64,000 nt of DNA from Ancylobacter pratisalsi (GTDB lineage: Bacteria > Pseudomonadota > Alphaproteobacteria > Rhizobiales > Xanthobacteraceae), in contig NZ_CP048630.1 of NCBI RefSeq assembly GCF_010669125.1, positions 3,112,001 through 3,176,000 on the forward strand. Reading direction: 5' to 3'. A program made the translations under genes and the position numbers. The notes below the pieces were generated by a model. The model saw only the letters and a program-made list of their open reading frames with translations, did not search any database and was not told where the DNA came from. Positions 26,397 to 37,158 of this stretch are shown one piece after another. Within the stretch, counting starts at the first letter, position 1; every line of letters begins with the position of its first letter.

Positions 26397-26421
26397 GGAA
26401 CCTTTCGCAACCGGCCGCGTT
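26397..26421 (+). promoter_or_regulatory. EcfG (general stress) promoter
   Basis: GGAAC (26397-26401), 16 bases, CGTT (26418-26421), an exact match to the alphaproteobacterial EcfG consensus. It points at the small gene whose start is about 70 bases further on. Confidence 0.7.
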
Positions 26422-26493
26422 ATCAGGGTTCGCCGCGCCTGCGCGCGGGCGCGTGCGTGAACTTGCGAACCCGTTTGCGAGGAGGAAGCGCAT

Positions 26494-26727
26494 ATGAACG
26501 CGGAAAACACCGCCGTGCGGCTGCAATACTGGCCGCCATCCCACACCGTCGACGCTCCCGACACCTGGCCCGAGAGCTTCGAGTTCGGAACCCTCGACGA
26601 CGCCGTCGCCTTCGCCATGACCCAGGCCCCCGCCGGCCGCGAGGTGGCATGGGTGCGCACCGCCGAGGGCGAGGTGCTGAAGATGGCGCAGATTCGACGC
26701 CTCTGGGAGCTTCGGCAGGCGCATTGA
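26494..26727 (+). CDS. Small hypothetical protein under a general-stress promoter
   Basis: A 77-residue soluble protein, not recognised. It has a strong GAGGAGGAAG ribosome site seven bases before the ATG. The sequence is rich in aromatic residues near the start (LQYWPPSH) and ends in a helical, basic stretch (MAQIRRLWELRQAH). The exact EcfG promoter upstream suggests it is made in stress or stationary phase. Confidence 0.75.
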   Translation: MNAENTAVRLQYWPPSHTVDAPDTWPESFEFGTLDDAVAFAMTQAPAGREVAWVRTAEGEVLKMAQIRRLWELRQAH

Positions 26728-26771
26728 ATCAAGGTCTTGAGGCCTTAAGGCGGTCGCCGCGGGCGTTTTGA

Positions 26772-26799
26772 TTGCCTTGGCGGGCGTTCTGGGTATAGT
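26772..26799 (+). promoter_or_regulatory. Sigma-70 promoter of typA
   Basis: TTGCCT (26772-26777), 16 bases, TATAGT (26794-26799). Transcription would start near 26806, upstream of the hairpin and U-run that precede typA, so these would be part of the typA leader. Confidence 0.55.
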
Positions 26800-26816
26800 G
26801 CGCCGCAAAATTCAAC

Positions 26817-26848
26817 GCGGACCCGGAAAGGCTTCGGGTCCGCTTTTT
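26817..26848 (+). terminator. Terminator-like hairpin in the typA leader (possible attenuator)
   Basis: GCGGACCCG (26817-26825) pairs with CGGGTCCGC (26835-26843) around a nine-base loop, followed by TTTTT. The run ends 11 bases before the typA ATG. It may end the upstream small gene, but since the best typA promoter is upstream of it, it more likely regulates typA. Confidence 0.65.
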
Positions 26849-26859
26849 GGTGTTTGAAT

Positions 26860-28686
<1,827 letters not shown>

Positions 28687-28697
28687 CGCCTTTGTCG

Positions 28698-28728
28698 ATA
28701 CGGGGGCGCTACGCCCCCGTATTTATTT
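28698..28728 (+). terminator. Intrinsic terminator of typA
   Basis: ATACGGGGGCG (28698-28708) pairs with CGCCCCCGTAT (28712-28722) around a three-base loop and is followed by a T-rich tail (TTATTT). A textbook intrinsic terminator. Confidence 0.9.
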
Positions 28729-28849
28729 GGTATCGGCTCGCCTGCCCAAGCGTGAAGCGTGGCGGCGGAGCCACGCCCCGGTGGATCGATCGTGCGATCG
28801 GGGATGAAAGCCCTTGATCCCGGAGAGCGCATTTGCTCCCATCAGGGCA

Positions 28850-29359
28850 ATGAGCACGCTTCTTGTCGAGACACGCCGGGCCCGCCCGATGGATGCCGCC
28901 GACATTGCCGAGATTCACGACTCGGCGTGGCGCACGGCCTATCGCGGCCTCATTCCCGGTGCCGAGCTGGAGAAGATGGTCCAGCGTCGTGGTCCCTTGT
29001 GGTGGGAGACCGCGCTGCGACGTGGTTCGCGGGTGCTGGTGCTGACGCTGGGCGACGCCGTCGCCGGCTACGCGAATGTCGGGCGCAACCGCGCACGCGG
29101 CCTGCCCTATGAGGGCGAAATCTACGAGCTTTACCTGCGTCCGGAATATCAGGGGCTGGGCTTCGGCCGCCGCCTGTTCACGGATGCGCGCAAGGAGCTG
29201 GCCAATGCCGGCTTCGACGGGCTCGCGGTGTGGGCGCTTGCCGCCAACGAGCCGGCGCTGGGCTTCTACCGCGCGCTCGGGGGCATGGGCGTCGCCCGCT
29301 CGACCGAGACCTTCGGCGAGCGCACGCTGGAAAAGCTCGCCTTCGGCTGGAACGGCTGA
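28850..29359 (+). CDS. GNAT-family N-acetyltransferase
   Basis: A 169-residue acetyltransferase. The acetyl-CoA loop is in EYQGLGFGRRLFTDARKELA, preceded by the beta-strand GEIYELYLRPEYQ, and the start ARPMDAADIAEIHDSAWRTAYRGLIP is typical of the subgroup. The substrate is unknown. The ATG at 28850 was chosen for its ribosome site (CAGGG); an in-frame ATG 12 codons upstream is possible. Confidence 0.88.
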   Translation: MSTLLVETRRARPMDAADIAEIHDSAWRTAYRGLIPGAELEKMVQRRGPLWWETALRRGSRVLVLTLGDAVAGYANVGRNRARGLPYEGEIYELYLRPEYQGLGFGRRLFTDARKELANAGFDGLAVWALAANEPALGFYRALGGMGVARSTETFGERTLEKLAFGWNG

Positions 29360-29427
29360 GGAAAGGCCAGGGCGCCCGCCCGTGGGGCCGGTGATCCATA
29401 GACCGGAAAGTGGTTACGGCAGGCGCT

Positions 29428-29769
29428 TCAGCCTTGCAGCAGCGCCTGGAGCCTTGCGGTGAGTTCGGCGGGGTCGCCGGTCAACCGGAAGGTCTTCAGC
29501 CGCGCCGTGGCTCCTGAAACCAGCTCGACGCGCGAGGCCGGCAGGCCGACCGCCTTGCTCAGCAGCTTCGCCAGCGCCGCATTGGCCTTGCCGTCCTCCG
29601 GCGCCACGCTGACGCGCGCCTTCACGGCGCGGCGCCCGTCCGCCAGCTCGACAATGCCGTCCAGCCCGTCACGCCCCCCACGCGGGGTGGCCCGCACGGT
29701 GAGGACGACTCCCTCCGGCGTGCTGGACCAGGGCAGGGCGCCGGGAGCGGGCAGGCCGGACGTGCTCAG
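29428..29769 (-). CDS. DUF167 (YggU) family protein
   Basis: About 113 residues of the DUF167/YggU family, recognised from VRATPRGGRDGLDGI, AVKARVSVAPEDGKANAALAKLLSKAVGLP and VELVSGATARLKTFRL. The function is unknown. No ATG, GTG or TTG lies at the expected place; the best candidate is a CTG that overlaps the yggT stop (CTGA), which would be an unusual start, so the 5' end is uncertain. yggT-yggU is a common gene pair. Confidence 0.75.
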   Translation of the reverse strand: MSTSGLPAPGALPWSSTPEGVVLTVRATPRGGRDGLDGIVELADGRRAVKARVSVAPEDGKANAALAKLLSKAVGLPASRVELVSGATARLKTFRLTGDPAELTARLQALLQG

Positions 29770-30044
29770 ACCAGGATCTCGAAGACGAGGTTGCGGATGA
29801 AATACAGGCCGATGATGAGGACGACCGGCGAGATGTCGATGCCGCCAAGATTCGGCAGGATCCGCCGCAGCGGCGCCAGCGCGGGCTCGGTGATGCGCCA
29901 GAGGAATTCGCCGACGCTGCGCACGATCTGATTGTGCGGATTGACGACATTGAAGGCGACGAGCCACGACAATATGGCCGAGGCGATGAGGATCCAGACG
30001 TAGAGCGTGATCAGCGTGTCGAACAGCCAGAGAAGCGAGTACAT
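29766..30044 (-). CDS. YggT family membrane protein
   Basis: A 92-residue protein with two membrane helices (LITLYVWILIASAILSWLVAF and VVLIIGLYFIRNLVFEIL) and the central motif RITEPALAPLRRILPNLGGIDISPV that defines YggT. Relatives have been linked to osmotic tolerance and to placement of membrane complexes. It is followed by the DUF167 gene, which its stop codon overlaps. Confidence 0.9.
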   Translation of the reverse strand: MYSLLWLFDTLITLYVWILIASAILSWLVAFNVVNPHNQIVRSVGEFLWRITEPALAPLRRILPNLGGIDISPVVLIIGLYFIRNLVFEILV

Positions 30045-30167
30045 CGCGAGCCTCGGAAGGAGAGTCGGTGGCGGATGCCAAAGGGGATGCTGGCATGATG
30101 CTTAAAGGCGCCGCCGCATTGCGGCAACCCCGATTCACAAGGCATAGGGATAGCGCGCCTACGTGCC

Positions 30168-30197
30168 TTGACAGCGGGCGGGCGGGAACCGTACAAG
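30168..30197 (+). promoter_or_regulatory. Sigma-70 promoter of tRNA-Ala
   Basis: TTGACA (30168-30173), 18 bases, TACAAG (30192-30197), then a GC-rich discriminator (GCGCGGCC) as expected for stringently controlled stable-RNA genes. The tRNA starts 17 bases after the -10 box. Confidence 0.6.
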
Positions 30198-30213
30198 GCG
30201 CGGCCTAAAGCGT

Positions 30214-30289
30214 GGGGCCGTAGCTCAGTTGGGAGAGCGCTGCAATCGCACTGCAGAGGTCAGGGGTTCAAATCCCCTCGGCTCCACCA
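30214..30289 (+). tRNA. tRNA-Ala (anticodon CGC)
   Basis: A complete 76-base tRNA with encoded CCA. Acceptor GGGGCCG pairs with CGGCTCC (one G-U); the D-arm is GCTCAGTTGGGAGAGC; the anticodon stem CTGCA/TGCAG encloses ATCGCAC, giving anticodon CGC, read as alanine for GCG codons; the T-arm is AGGGG-TTCAAAT-CCCCT. The G3-U70 pair, the identity element for alanyl-tRNA synthetase, is present. Confidence 0.97.
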
Positions 30290-30355
30290 AAAAGGCACTG
30301 AAATTCTTCGTGAATTTTCGCGGGACCGCGTAACGCGCCGCACATTGTTCCCATC

Positions 30356-30368
30356 ATGTGATTCACAT
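30356..30368. repeat. 13-base palindrome downstream of tRNA-Ala
   Basis: ATGTGA-T-TCACAT is a perfect 6-1-6 palindrome in the 257-base gap between the tRNA and the end of the leftward BrkB gene. No promoter is obvious near it, so a regulatory role is only a guess. Confidence 0.3.
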
Positions 30369-30546
30369 TCGGCCGCACGCTGCCTGATGCAGCTGTGATG
30401 CCGCGTCGCCGCAGTGCCTCCAGCGCGGAGCCGGCGGGAAGGCGTTTTCGTCGCCTCCCACGTGGTTGCCCCCTGCCGCCCTTCCGAATCAGGAAGACGG
30501 AAGCCCCGCAGGCCGGCCACGCGGTGCGCCTGCGGCCGGGGACAGT

Positions 30547-31671
30547 CTAAGGCTGAGTTCTGCCGAGTGTGTCGGCCATTGTCGCCCCGCGCATGCCCAG
30601 CGGCCTTGCGGGCCCGGTCGTGGTGTCGCGGGAGGTCTGGTGCTCGGATTCCGCGTTCACCTCGGCACCGATCAGGATGACCACCACCGAGATCCAGATC
30701 CAGATCATGAAGGCGATGATGGCGCCCAGCGAACCATAGGTTTCGTTGTAGCTGGCGAAGTTGGTCGCGTACCAGGAAAAGCCCATGGAGGCGGCGATCC
30801 AGAAGGCGGCGCCGCCGAGACTTCCCAGGCTCAGCCAGCGCCAGCGCGCATACTCCCGGCTGGGGCCGAAACGGTAGAGCAGGGCCAGCGCGAATGAGAG
30901 CACCAGGAACAGAATCGGCCAGCGCGACAGGCGGACGAACATCTCCCCGCCGATCTCGGGCACATGGTTGAGCACGATGGGCAGCACGATCACCGCGCCC
31001 ACGGCGCCCACCATGATGAGGATGGCGCCGGCGGTGAACAGCAGCGAGATCGCGTTCAGCATCGCGAAGCTGCGCTTCTCACGCTCGGCATAGACGATGT
31101 TCAGCGCGTCGAAGAGCGCCTTCATGCCGGCATTGGAACTCCACATCGCCATGGCCAGACTGAAGAAGAAGGCAAGCCCCAGGGAGGTGCTGCCGCTGCC
31201 GGAAATGCGCTGGACCTGAGTGCTGATCACCTCAATCCCGCTGTCCGGGATGATGCCGCGCCACTTGTCCATCTCCGACAGCACGACCGTCGGCTCCGTG
31301 AACAGACCGAACAGCGACACGAACGCCGCCAGCGTCGGGAACAGGGCGAGAATGGAATAGAACGTCACGCCCGCGCCGATGGCGAGCACGCGATGCTCGG
31401 AAATATTGCGATAGATGCGCAGGCTCACATCCCACCAGCCGCGCGCGGGGATGCCCGTCGGCGCGGTCGCGAACCGGCCGATGTCCGAGGCAGATTCGCC
31501 CGTGGCAAGTCGGTCCGAGGCAGGTCCGCACGTGGCCGTGCCGGTCCCGATGGTCTCGACCGGCGCCGCGCCGGCCGCCTGATTGGCCTTGCGCTGCAAA
31601 GCGGCGGCAAAGGCGAGAACGCCCATGGCGCCGGCAACGAGTACGGCGTCTGTTCTCAATCGTCGGTTCAA
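30547..31671 (-). CDS. YihY/BrkB-family inner-membrane protein
   Basis: A 374-residue protein of the YihY/virulence-factor BrkB family, with about six membrane helices in residues 90-345 and motifs GWWDVSLRIYRNISEHRVLAIGAGVTFY (start of the domain), MAMWSSNAGMKALFDALNIVYAE and ILIGAEVNAE. The function is unknown; it is often called a ribonuclease BN relative, which is a historical error. The N-terminal 80 residues are low in complexity. An exact EcfG promoter stands just upstream, so it is probably induced in general stress. Confidence 0.9.
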   Translation of the reverse strand: MNRRLRTDAVLVAGAMGVLAFAAALQRKANQAAGAAPVETIGTGTATCGPASDRLATGESASDIGRFATAPTGIPARGWWDVSLRIYRNISEHRVLAIGAGVTFYSILALFPTLAAFVSLFGLFTEPTVVLSEMDKWRGIIPDSGIEVISTQVQRISGSGSTSLGLAFFFSLAMAMWSSNAGMKALFDALNIVYAEREKRSFAMLNAISLLFTAGAILIMVGAVGAVIVLPIVLNHVPEIGGEMFVRLSRWPILFLVLSFALALLYRFGPSREYARWRWLSLGSLGGAAFWIAASMGFSWYATNFASYNETYGSLGAIIAFMIWIWISVVVILIGAEVNAESEHQTSRDTTTGPARPLGMRGATMADTLGRTQP

Positions 31672-31701
31672 AGCCGGCCTTTCGCGGTGGGATGGTACGT
31701 C

Positions 31702-31726
31702 AACGGTAAGTACCGTTCAAAGTTCC
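31702..31726 (-). promoter_or_regulatory. EcfG (general stress) promoter of the BrkB-family gene
   Basis: On the minus strand: GGAAC (31726-31722), 16 bases, CGTT (31705-31702), an exact consensus match. The spacer and -10 also form a perfect palindrome, AACGGTA-AG-TACCGTT (31702-31717), which could be a second control site. Confidence 0.7.
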
Positions 31727-31782
31727 CGACGCAAAGGCCCGCAGGGGCGGGGGAGCAGGTCTAGGCGCGCGCCGCCGGCCGA

Positions 31783-33102
31783 TCAGCCGGCGGCGGCCAT
31801 TTCCAGCCGGCGGTTGAAGCGCAGCGCCAGCAGCGTGCACACCGCGCCCGACAGCAGATAGGCGCCGGAGGCCGCGAGGCCGAAATGGCTGGACAGCAGA
31901 AGCGCGGCAAGCGGGGCGAAGCCGGCGCCGAACAGCCAGGCGAAATCATTGGTCAGCGCCGACGCCGTGTAGCGATATTTCGGCGCGAAATTGGACGCCA
32001 CGACGCCCGAGGACTGGCCGAAGGAAATGCCGAGCAGGGTGAAGGCGAGCACCATGAAGGCGGCCTCGCCGATGACGCCGCCGGCCAGTAGCTGCGGGGC
32101 GAAGCCGCTGAACACCGCGATGGCGGCCGCCGAGCCGGCGAGCAGTGTGCGCCGCCCGATCCGGTCGGCGATGGCGCCGGAGGCCACCACCGCCGCCAGG
32201 CCGAAGAACGCGGCAATGGCCTCGATCAGCAGGAAGCGGGTCGGGCGTTCATCGGTGAAGAGGAACACCCAGGACAGCGGGAACACCGTGACCATGTGGA
32301 ACAGCGCGAACGTGGCCAGCGGCGCGAAGGCGCCGGTGAGGATCGCCTTGCCCTCCGCCCGCACGGTTTCGGTGATGCGCTGCGGCTCAAGCGCGCCACC
32401 CTCGAACAGGCGGGTGTATTGCGGCGTCACCGCCATGCGCAGCCGCGCGAACAGCGCCACCACATTGATCGCGAAGGCGACGAAGAACGGGTAGCGCCAG
32501 CCCCAGTCAAAGAAATCCGCCGCCGAGAGGTTGCCGAGAAAGAAGGCGAACAGCGCGCTGGCGATGATCAGGCCGATCGGCGCGCCGAGCTGGGGCAGCA
32601 TGGCGTACCAGCCGCGCCGTCCCTCCGGCGCGGTCATCGCCAGAAGCGGGGCCAGCCCGTCCCAGGTGCCGCCCCAGGCCAGACCCTGGCCGATGCGGAA
32701 GATGGCCAGCAGCCAGATCACCGCCGGCCCCAGCCGCTCATAAGTGGGCAGGAAGGCAATCGCCACGGTGGACGTGCCGAGCAGGAAAAGTGCGGCGGTC
32801 AGCTTGGCGCCGCGCCCGTGGTGGCGGTCGATCGCCATGAACAGCGTGGTGCCGAACGGGCGGGCGATGAAGGCCAGCGCAAAGATCGCGAAGGAATAGA
32901 TCGTCCCCGTGAGCGGGTCGACGAACGGGAACACCAGCTTTGGAAACACCACGACGGAGGCAATGGCATAGACGAAGAAGTCGAAAAACTCCGATGCACG
33001 ACCAATGACGACGCCCACTGCAATCTCGCCCGGATCCACATCACCGTCATGGGCGTGGATTTGCCGGGCGTTCTGCTCAAGAGTCGTCACTGGCGTCGTC
33101 AT
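31783..33102 (-). CDS. MFS transporter, metabolite:H+ symporter type
   Basis: A 439-residue, twelve-helix carrier of the MHS group (ProP/ShiA/KgtP-like). The start of the domain reads GVVIGRASEFFDFFVYAIASVVVFPKLVFP, and the loop 2-3 motif is AFIARPFGTTLFMAIDRHHGRG. Substrates in this group are organic acids and osmolytes; nothing nearby narrows this down. ATG at 33102 was chosen over a TTG four codons upstream. It is divergent from the cyo operon, sharing a 185-base control region. Confidence 0.88.
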   Translation of the reverse strand: MTTPVTTLEQNARQIHAHDGDVDPGEIAVGVVIGRASEFFDFFVYAIASVVVFPKLVFPFVDPLTGTIYSFAIFALAFIARPFGTTLFMAIDRHHGRGAKLTAALFLLGTSTVAIAFLPTYERLGPAVIWLLAIFRIGQGLAWGGTWDGLAPLLAMTAPEGRRGWYAMLPQLGAPIGLIIASALFAFFLGNLSAADFFDWGWRYPFFVAFAINVVALFARLRMAVTPQYTRLFEGGALEPQRITETVRAEGKAILTGAFAPLATFALFHMVTVFPLSWVFLFTDERPTRFLLIEAIAAFFGLAAVVASGAIADRIGRRTLLAGSAAAIAVFSGFAPQLLAGGVIGEAAFMVLAFTLLGISFGQSSGVVASNFAPKYRYTASALTNDFAWLFGAGFAPLAALLLSSHFGLAASGAYLLSGAVCTLLALRFNRRLEMAAAG

Positions 33103-33177
33103 AGATCTTACCAAAACTGGAATGAATATAAGTCGTATCTGAAAGCCAATTCGGGCATTCCGGACGTGTCATGTACG

Positions 33178-33195
33178 CTTATCACCGTTGATAAG
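33178..33195. promoter_or_regulatory. Inverted repeat between the MFS gene and cyoA
   Basis: CTTATCA-N4-TGATAAG, a perfect 7-4-7 repeat in the AT-richer divergent region, about 95 bases before cyoA. It is a plausible operator for control of the quinol oxidase or the transporter. It is not the FNR/FixK pattern TTGAT-N4-ATCAA. Confidence 0.45.
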
Positions 33196-33287
33196 GGGTC
33201 GGGATGCGACACTTCGACATCATTGTCGTGGGTTGATATTACGATTGCTGCGGTGCACCTAGTGCGGCAACGATTCAAACCTAACGG

Positions 33288-34511
33288 GTGTACCTTCCGT
33301 TGCGGCGTCTTTATCTTTTAGCACTGCTCCCACTGGTGACCGCTCTTGGCGGGTGCAACTTCGTTGTACTCGATCCGACGGGCGATATTGCGGCCCAGCA
33401 ACGCGACCTCCTGGTCATTTCCACGGCGCTGATGCTGCTGATCATCATTCCGGTGATGGCGCTCACCATCTTCTTCGCGTGGAAGTATCGCGCCTCCAAC
33501 AAGGACGCGCGCTACGAGCCGGAATGGAGCCACTCCACGCAGATGGAGCTGGTGATCTGGGCGGCGCCGCTGCTGATCGTCATCTGTCTGGGCGCGCTGA
33601 CCTGGATGGGCACGCATCTGCTCGACCCCTATCGCCCGCTCGACCGCATCGCCGCGGGCGAGCCGGTGCCGGACAGTGTGACGCCGCTCGATGTCGAAGT
33701 GGTCGCGCTGGACTGGAAGTGGCTGTTCATCTACCCCGACCAGGGCATCGCGACCGTCAATGACCTCGTCGCCCCCGTCGGCCGGCCGATCCGCTTCCGC
33801 ATCACCTCGTCCTCGGTGATGAACGCCTTCTACATCCCGACGCTCGCGGGCATGATCTACGCCATGCCGGCGATGCGGACCGAGCTGCACGCGGTGGCCA
33901 ACACGCCCGTCGATACGCGCGGCTTCTCGTCCAACTACAGCGGGGCCGGCTTCTCCGGCATGTATTTCCGCTTCCGCGCGCTCGACGAGGCCGGCTTCGA
34001 GAGCTGGGTCGCCGAGGCCAAGGCGAGCCCGGAGCCGCTGACCCGCCAGGCCTATCTCGATCTGGAGAAGCCGAGCGAGAACGTGCCCGCGCGCCACTTC
34101 GCCGATGTCGACCCCACCCTGTTCGACGCGATCCTCAATCTGTGCGTCGAGCCGGGCAAGATGTGCATGCACGAGATGATGGCGATCGACGCCAAGGGCG
34201 GGCTCGGCATCGAGAGCGCGTCGAACGTGCTGCCGCTGACCTATGACAAATACGCGCGCCGCGGCACGGTGTTCGGCGGCACTGCTGGCTTCGTCGTCGG
34301 CATCTGCACCCCCGAGGAACTGGCCAACGCGCTGGCGCTCACCGCCACGGCTCCGGTGTCGCGGGCGTCGAGCGCGCCGGTGCACGGGGCGGGTATGGCG
34401 CTGCCGGCGTTCACTCTGCCGGCACTGTCCCGGCCGCTGTCGTTCCTCACTCCGACCCGCCTGCCGCCTGACGAGGCCCTCTCGGGCCCGCGGCGGCCCT
34501 CCAACTCCTGA
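33288..34511 (+). CDS. cyoA: Cytochrome bo-type ubiquinol oxidase subunit II
   Basis: A 407-residue lipoprotein subunit. The lipobox is LVTALGGC; after processing, two membrane helices ([23 protein letters not shown] and [19 protein letters not shown]) are followed by a periplasmic cupredoxin domain without the CuA ligands, as expected for a quinol oxidase. The C-terminal region has the family's [19 protein letters not shown] block and then an unusually long Ala/Pro/Ser-rich tail of about 55 residues. The start is a GTG. It heads the cyoABCD-SURF1 operon. Confidence 0.92.
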   Translation: MYLPLRRLYLLALLPLVTALGGCNFVVLDPTGDIAAQQRDLLVISTALMLLIIIPVMALTIFFAWKYRASNKDARYEPEWSHSTQMELVIWAAPLLIVICLGALTWMGTHLLDPYRPLDRIAAGEPVPDSVTPLDVEVVALDWKWLFIYPDQGIATVNDLVAPVGRPIRFRITSSSVMNAFYIPTLAGMIYAMPAMRTELHAVANTPVDTRGFSSNYSGAGFSGMYFRFRALDEAGFESWVAEAKASPEPLTRQAYLDLEKPSENVPARHFADVDPTLFDAILNLCVEPGKMCMHEMMAIDAKGGLGIESASNVLPLTYDKYARRGTVFGGTAGFVVGICTPEELANALALTATAPVSRASSAPVHGAGMALPAFTLPALSRPLSFLTPTRLPPDEALSGPRRPSNS

Positions 34512-34519
34512 CGGCGCCC

Positions 34520-36529
34520 ATGACCGAATCTCCGATGATCGAACCGAACTTCCTGTTCGGCCGCTTCACGCTTGAGGCGATCCCGTACCACGAGCCGATT
34601 CTGGTCGCGACCTTTGCCGTGGTGGCGGTCGGCGCCATCGCCGTGCTGGGCGCGCTGACCTATTTCCGGCTGTGGGGCTATCTGTGGCGCGAGTGGTTCA
34701 CCAGCGTGGACCACAAGAAGATCGGCATCATGTACATGGTGCTGGGCGTCATCATGCTGCTGCGCGGCTTCGCCGACGCCATCATGATGCGGCTCCAGCA
34801 GGCCATCGCCTTCGGTGGCAGCGAGGGCTATCTGCCCGCCCACCATTACGACCAGATCTTCACCGCCCATGGCGTGATCATGATCTTCTTCGTGGCCATG
34901 CCCATGGTCACCGGCCTGATGAACTTCGTGGTGCCGCTGCAGATCGGCGCGCGCGACGTCTCGTTTCCGTTCCTCAACAATTTCTCGTTCTGGATGACGG
35001 TGTCGGGCGCCGTGCTGGTGATGACCTCGCTGTTCGTGGGCGAGTTCGCGCAGACCGGCTGGCTGGCCTATCCCCCGCTGTCGGGCATCGGCTACAGCCC
35101 CTATGTCGGCGTCGACTATTACATCTGGGCGCTGCAGATCGCGGGCGTGGGCACGCTGCTCTCGGGCGTGAACCTCATCTGCACCATCGTGAAGATGCGC
35201 GCGCCCGGCATGACGATGATGAAGATGCCGGTCTTCACCTGGACCGCGCTTTGCACCAACGTGCTGATCGTCGCCGCCTTCCCGATCCTGACCGCGGTGC
35301 TCGCCCTGCTGGCGGCCGACCGCTATATCGGCACCAACTTCTTCACGAACGACTTCGGGGGCAACCCGATGATGTACGTGAACCTGATCTGGATCTGGGG
35401 CCACCCGGAGGTCTACATCCTCATCCTGCCGGCCTTCGGCATCTTCTCGGAGGTGACCTCGACCTTCGCCGGCAAGCGCCTGTTCGGCTATACCTCGATG
35501 GTCTACGCCACCGTCGTCATCACCATCCTGTCCTATCTGGTGTGGCTGCACCACTTCTTCACGATGGGCTCGGGCGCCAGCGTGAACTCGTTCTTCGGCA
35601 TCACCACGATGATCATCTCGATCCCGACGGGCGCGAAGATGTTCAACTGGCTGTTCACGATGTATCGCGGCCGCATCCGGTTCGAACTGCCGATGATGTA
35701 CACGGTCGGCTTCATGCTGATCTTCGTCGTCGGCGGCATGACCGGCGTGCTGCTCGCGGTGCCGCCGGCCGACTTCGTGCTGCACAATTCGCTGTTCCTG
35801 ATCGCCCACTTCCACAATGTGATTATCGGCGGCGTGCTGTTCGGCATGTTCGCGGGCATCGCCTTCTGGTGGCCCAAGGCGTTCGGGTTCCGGCTCGACC
35901 CGTTCTGGGGCAAGATGTCGTTCTGGTTCTGGGTGGTGGGCTTCTTCTTCGCCTTCATGCCGCTCTACGTGCTCGGCCTGATGGGCGTGACGCGCCGCCT
36001 GCGGGTGTTCGACGACCCGTCCCTGCACATCTGGTTCGAGCTGGCGGCGTTCGGCGCCTTCCTCATCGCGCTCGGCATTGCCTGCTTCCTGATCCAGATC
36101 GGGGTGAGCATCCTGCGCCGCGACACGCTGCGCGATCTCACCGGCGATCCCTGGAACGCGCGCACGCTGGAATGGGCGACCTCCTCGCCCCCGCCGGCCT
36201 ATAACTTCGCCTTCACCCCCGTGGTGCATGATCTCGATGCGTGGTGGGACATGAAGAGCCGGGGCTATGTGCGCCCGCTGGAGGGCTTCAAGGCCATCCA
36301 CATGCCGCGCAACACCAGCGCCGGCATGTTCCTGGCCGGCTTCAGCTTCGTGCTCGGCTTCGCGCTGATCTGGTACATCTGGTGGCTTGCGGCGCTGGCT
36401 TTCGCCGGGCTGCTGGTCACCGCCATCGGGCACACCTTCAACTACAATCGTGACTTCGACATACCCGCCGACGAGGTCACCCGCACCGAGGACGCGCGCA
36501 CCAAGATGCTCGCGCAGTTGAACCCATGA
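34520..36529 (+). CDS. cyoB: Cytochrome bo-type ubiquinol oxidase subunit I
   Basis: The 669-residue catalytic subunit of the proton-pumping heme-copper quinol oxidase. The CuB histidine and cross-linked tyrosine are in [12 protein letters not shown], the two further CuB histidines in WLHHFFTMG, and the heme ligands in [11 protein letters not shown] and [14 protein letters not shown]. The N-terminal extension and the extra C-terminal helices fit CyoB rather than cytochrome c oxidase CtaD. Its stop overlaps the start of cyoC. Confidence 0.96.
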   Translation: MTESPMIEPNFLFGRFTLEAIPYHEPILVATFAVVAVGAIAVLGALTYFRLWGYLWREWFTSVDHKKIGIMYMVLGVIMLLRGFADAIMMRLQQAIAFGGSEGYLPAHHYDQIFTAHGVIMIFFVAMPMVTGLMNFVVPLQIGARDVSFPFLNNFSFWMTVSGAVLVMTSLFVGEFAQTGWLAYPPLSGIGYSPYVGVDYYIWALQIAGVGTLLSGVNLICTIVKMRAPGMTMMKMPVFTWTALCTNVLIVAAFPILTAVLALLAADRYIGTNFFTNDFGGNPMMYVNLIWIWGHPEVYILILPAFGIFSEVTSTFAGKRLFGYTSMVYATVVITILSYLVWLHHFFTMGSGASVNSFFGITTMIISIPTGAKMFNWLFTMYRGRIRFELPMMYTVGFMLIFVVGGMTGVLLAVPPADFVLHNSLFLIAHFHNVIIGGVLFGMFAGIAFWWPKAFGFRLDPFWGKMSFWFWVVGFFFAFMPLYVLGLMGVTRRLRVFDDPSLHIWFELAAFGAFLIALGIACFLIQIGVSILRRDTLRDLTGDPWNARTLEWATSSPPPAYNFAFTPVVHDLDAWWDMKSRGYVRPLEGFKAIHMPRNTSAGMFLAGFSFVLGFALIWYIWWLAALAFAGLLVTAIGHTFNYNRDFDIPADEVTRTEDARTKMLAQLNP

Positions 36530-37158
36530 GCAGCGCGACCATGACCGAAGCCTCGGGCGAGGTGCCCGTGTTCTACGAGGTCGACGAGCACCCGCACCCG
36601 GAAGGCCACAGCACCTCGCTGGGCTTCTGGATCTACCTGATGAGCGACTGCCTCATCTTCGCGGCGCTGTTCGCGATCTACGGCGTGCTGGGCGGCAGCT
36701 ACGCCGCCGGCCCCGGCCCGCGCGAGCTGTTCGATCTCAACCTGGTCGCGCTCAACACCGCGATGCTGCTGTTCTCCTCCATCACCTATGGCTTCGCCAT
36801 GCTGACCATGGAGAAGGACCGTGTGGCGGTGACGCTGGTGTGGCTCGCCGTCACTGGCCTGTTCGGCCTCGCCTTCCTCGGCATCGAGCTCTACGAGTTC
36901 CACCATCTCATTTCCGAGGGCGCGACGCCGCAGCGCAGCGCCTTCCTGTCGGCGTTCTTCACGCTGGTGGGCACGCACGGGCTGCATGTCACCTTCGGCC
37001 TGATCTGGCTGACGACGCTGATGGTGCAGGTCGCCCAGCGCGGCCTCGTCACCGCCAACAAGCGCCGGCTGATGTGCCTCAGCATGTTCTGGCACTTCCT
37101 CGACGTGATCTGGATCGGCGTTTTCACCTTTGTCTATCTGATGGGAATGCTGCGATGA
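36526..37158 (+). CDS. cyoC: Cytochrome bo-type ubiquinol oxidase subunit III
   Basis: A 210-residue, five-helix subunit III. Typical motifs are [24 protein letters not shown] and the stretch [18 protein letters not shown] ending in [20 protein letters not shown]. It overlaps both neighbours by four bases (ATGA), so the subunits are translated together. Confidence 0.95.
   Translation: MSSATMTEASGEVPVFYEVDEHPHPEGHSTSLGFWIYLMSDCLIFAALFAIYGVLGGSYAAGPGPRELFDLNLVALNTAMLLFSSITYGFAMLTMEKDRVAVTLVWLAVTGLFGLAFLGIELYEFHHLISEGATPQRSAFLSAFFTLVGTHGLHVTFGLIWLTTLMVQVAQRGLVTANKRRLMCLSMFWHFLDVIWIGVFTFVYLMGMLR

Noticed and set aside
30299..30320. A terminator after tRNA-Ala
   Set aside because: The AAATTC/GAATTT stem is short and AT-rich and is followed by GC, not a U-run, so it is too weak to call.
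34241..36433. A long leftward frame opposite cyoB
   Set aside because: Its sequence is His/Glu/Arg low complexity and lies fully across an unmistakable oxidase subunit I gene.
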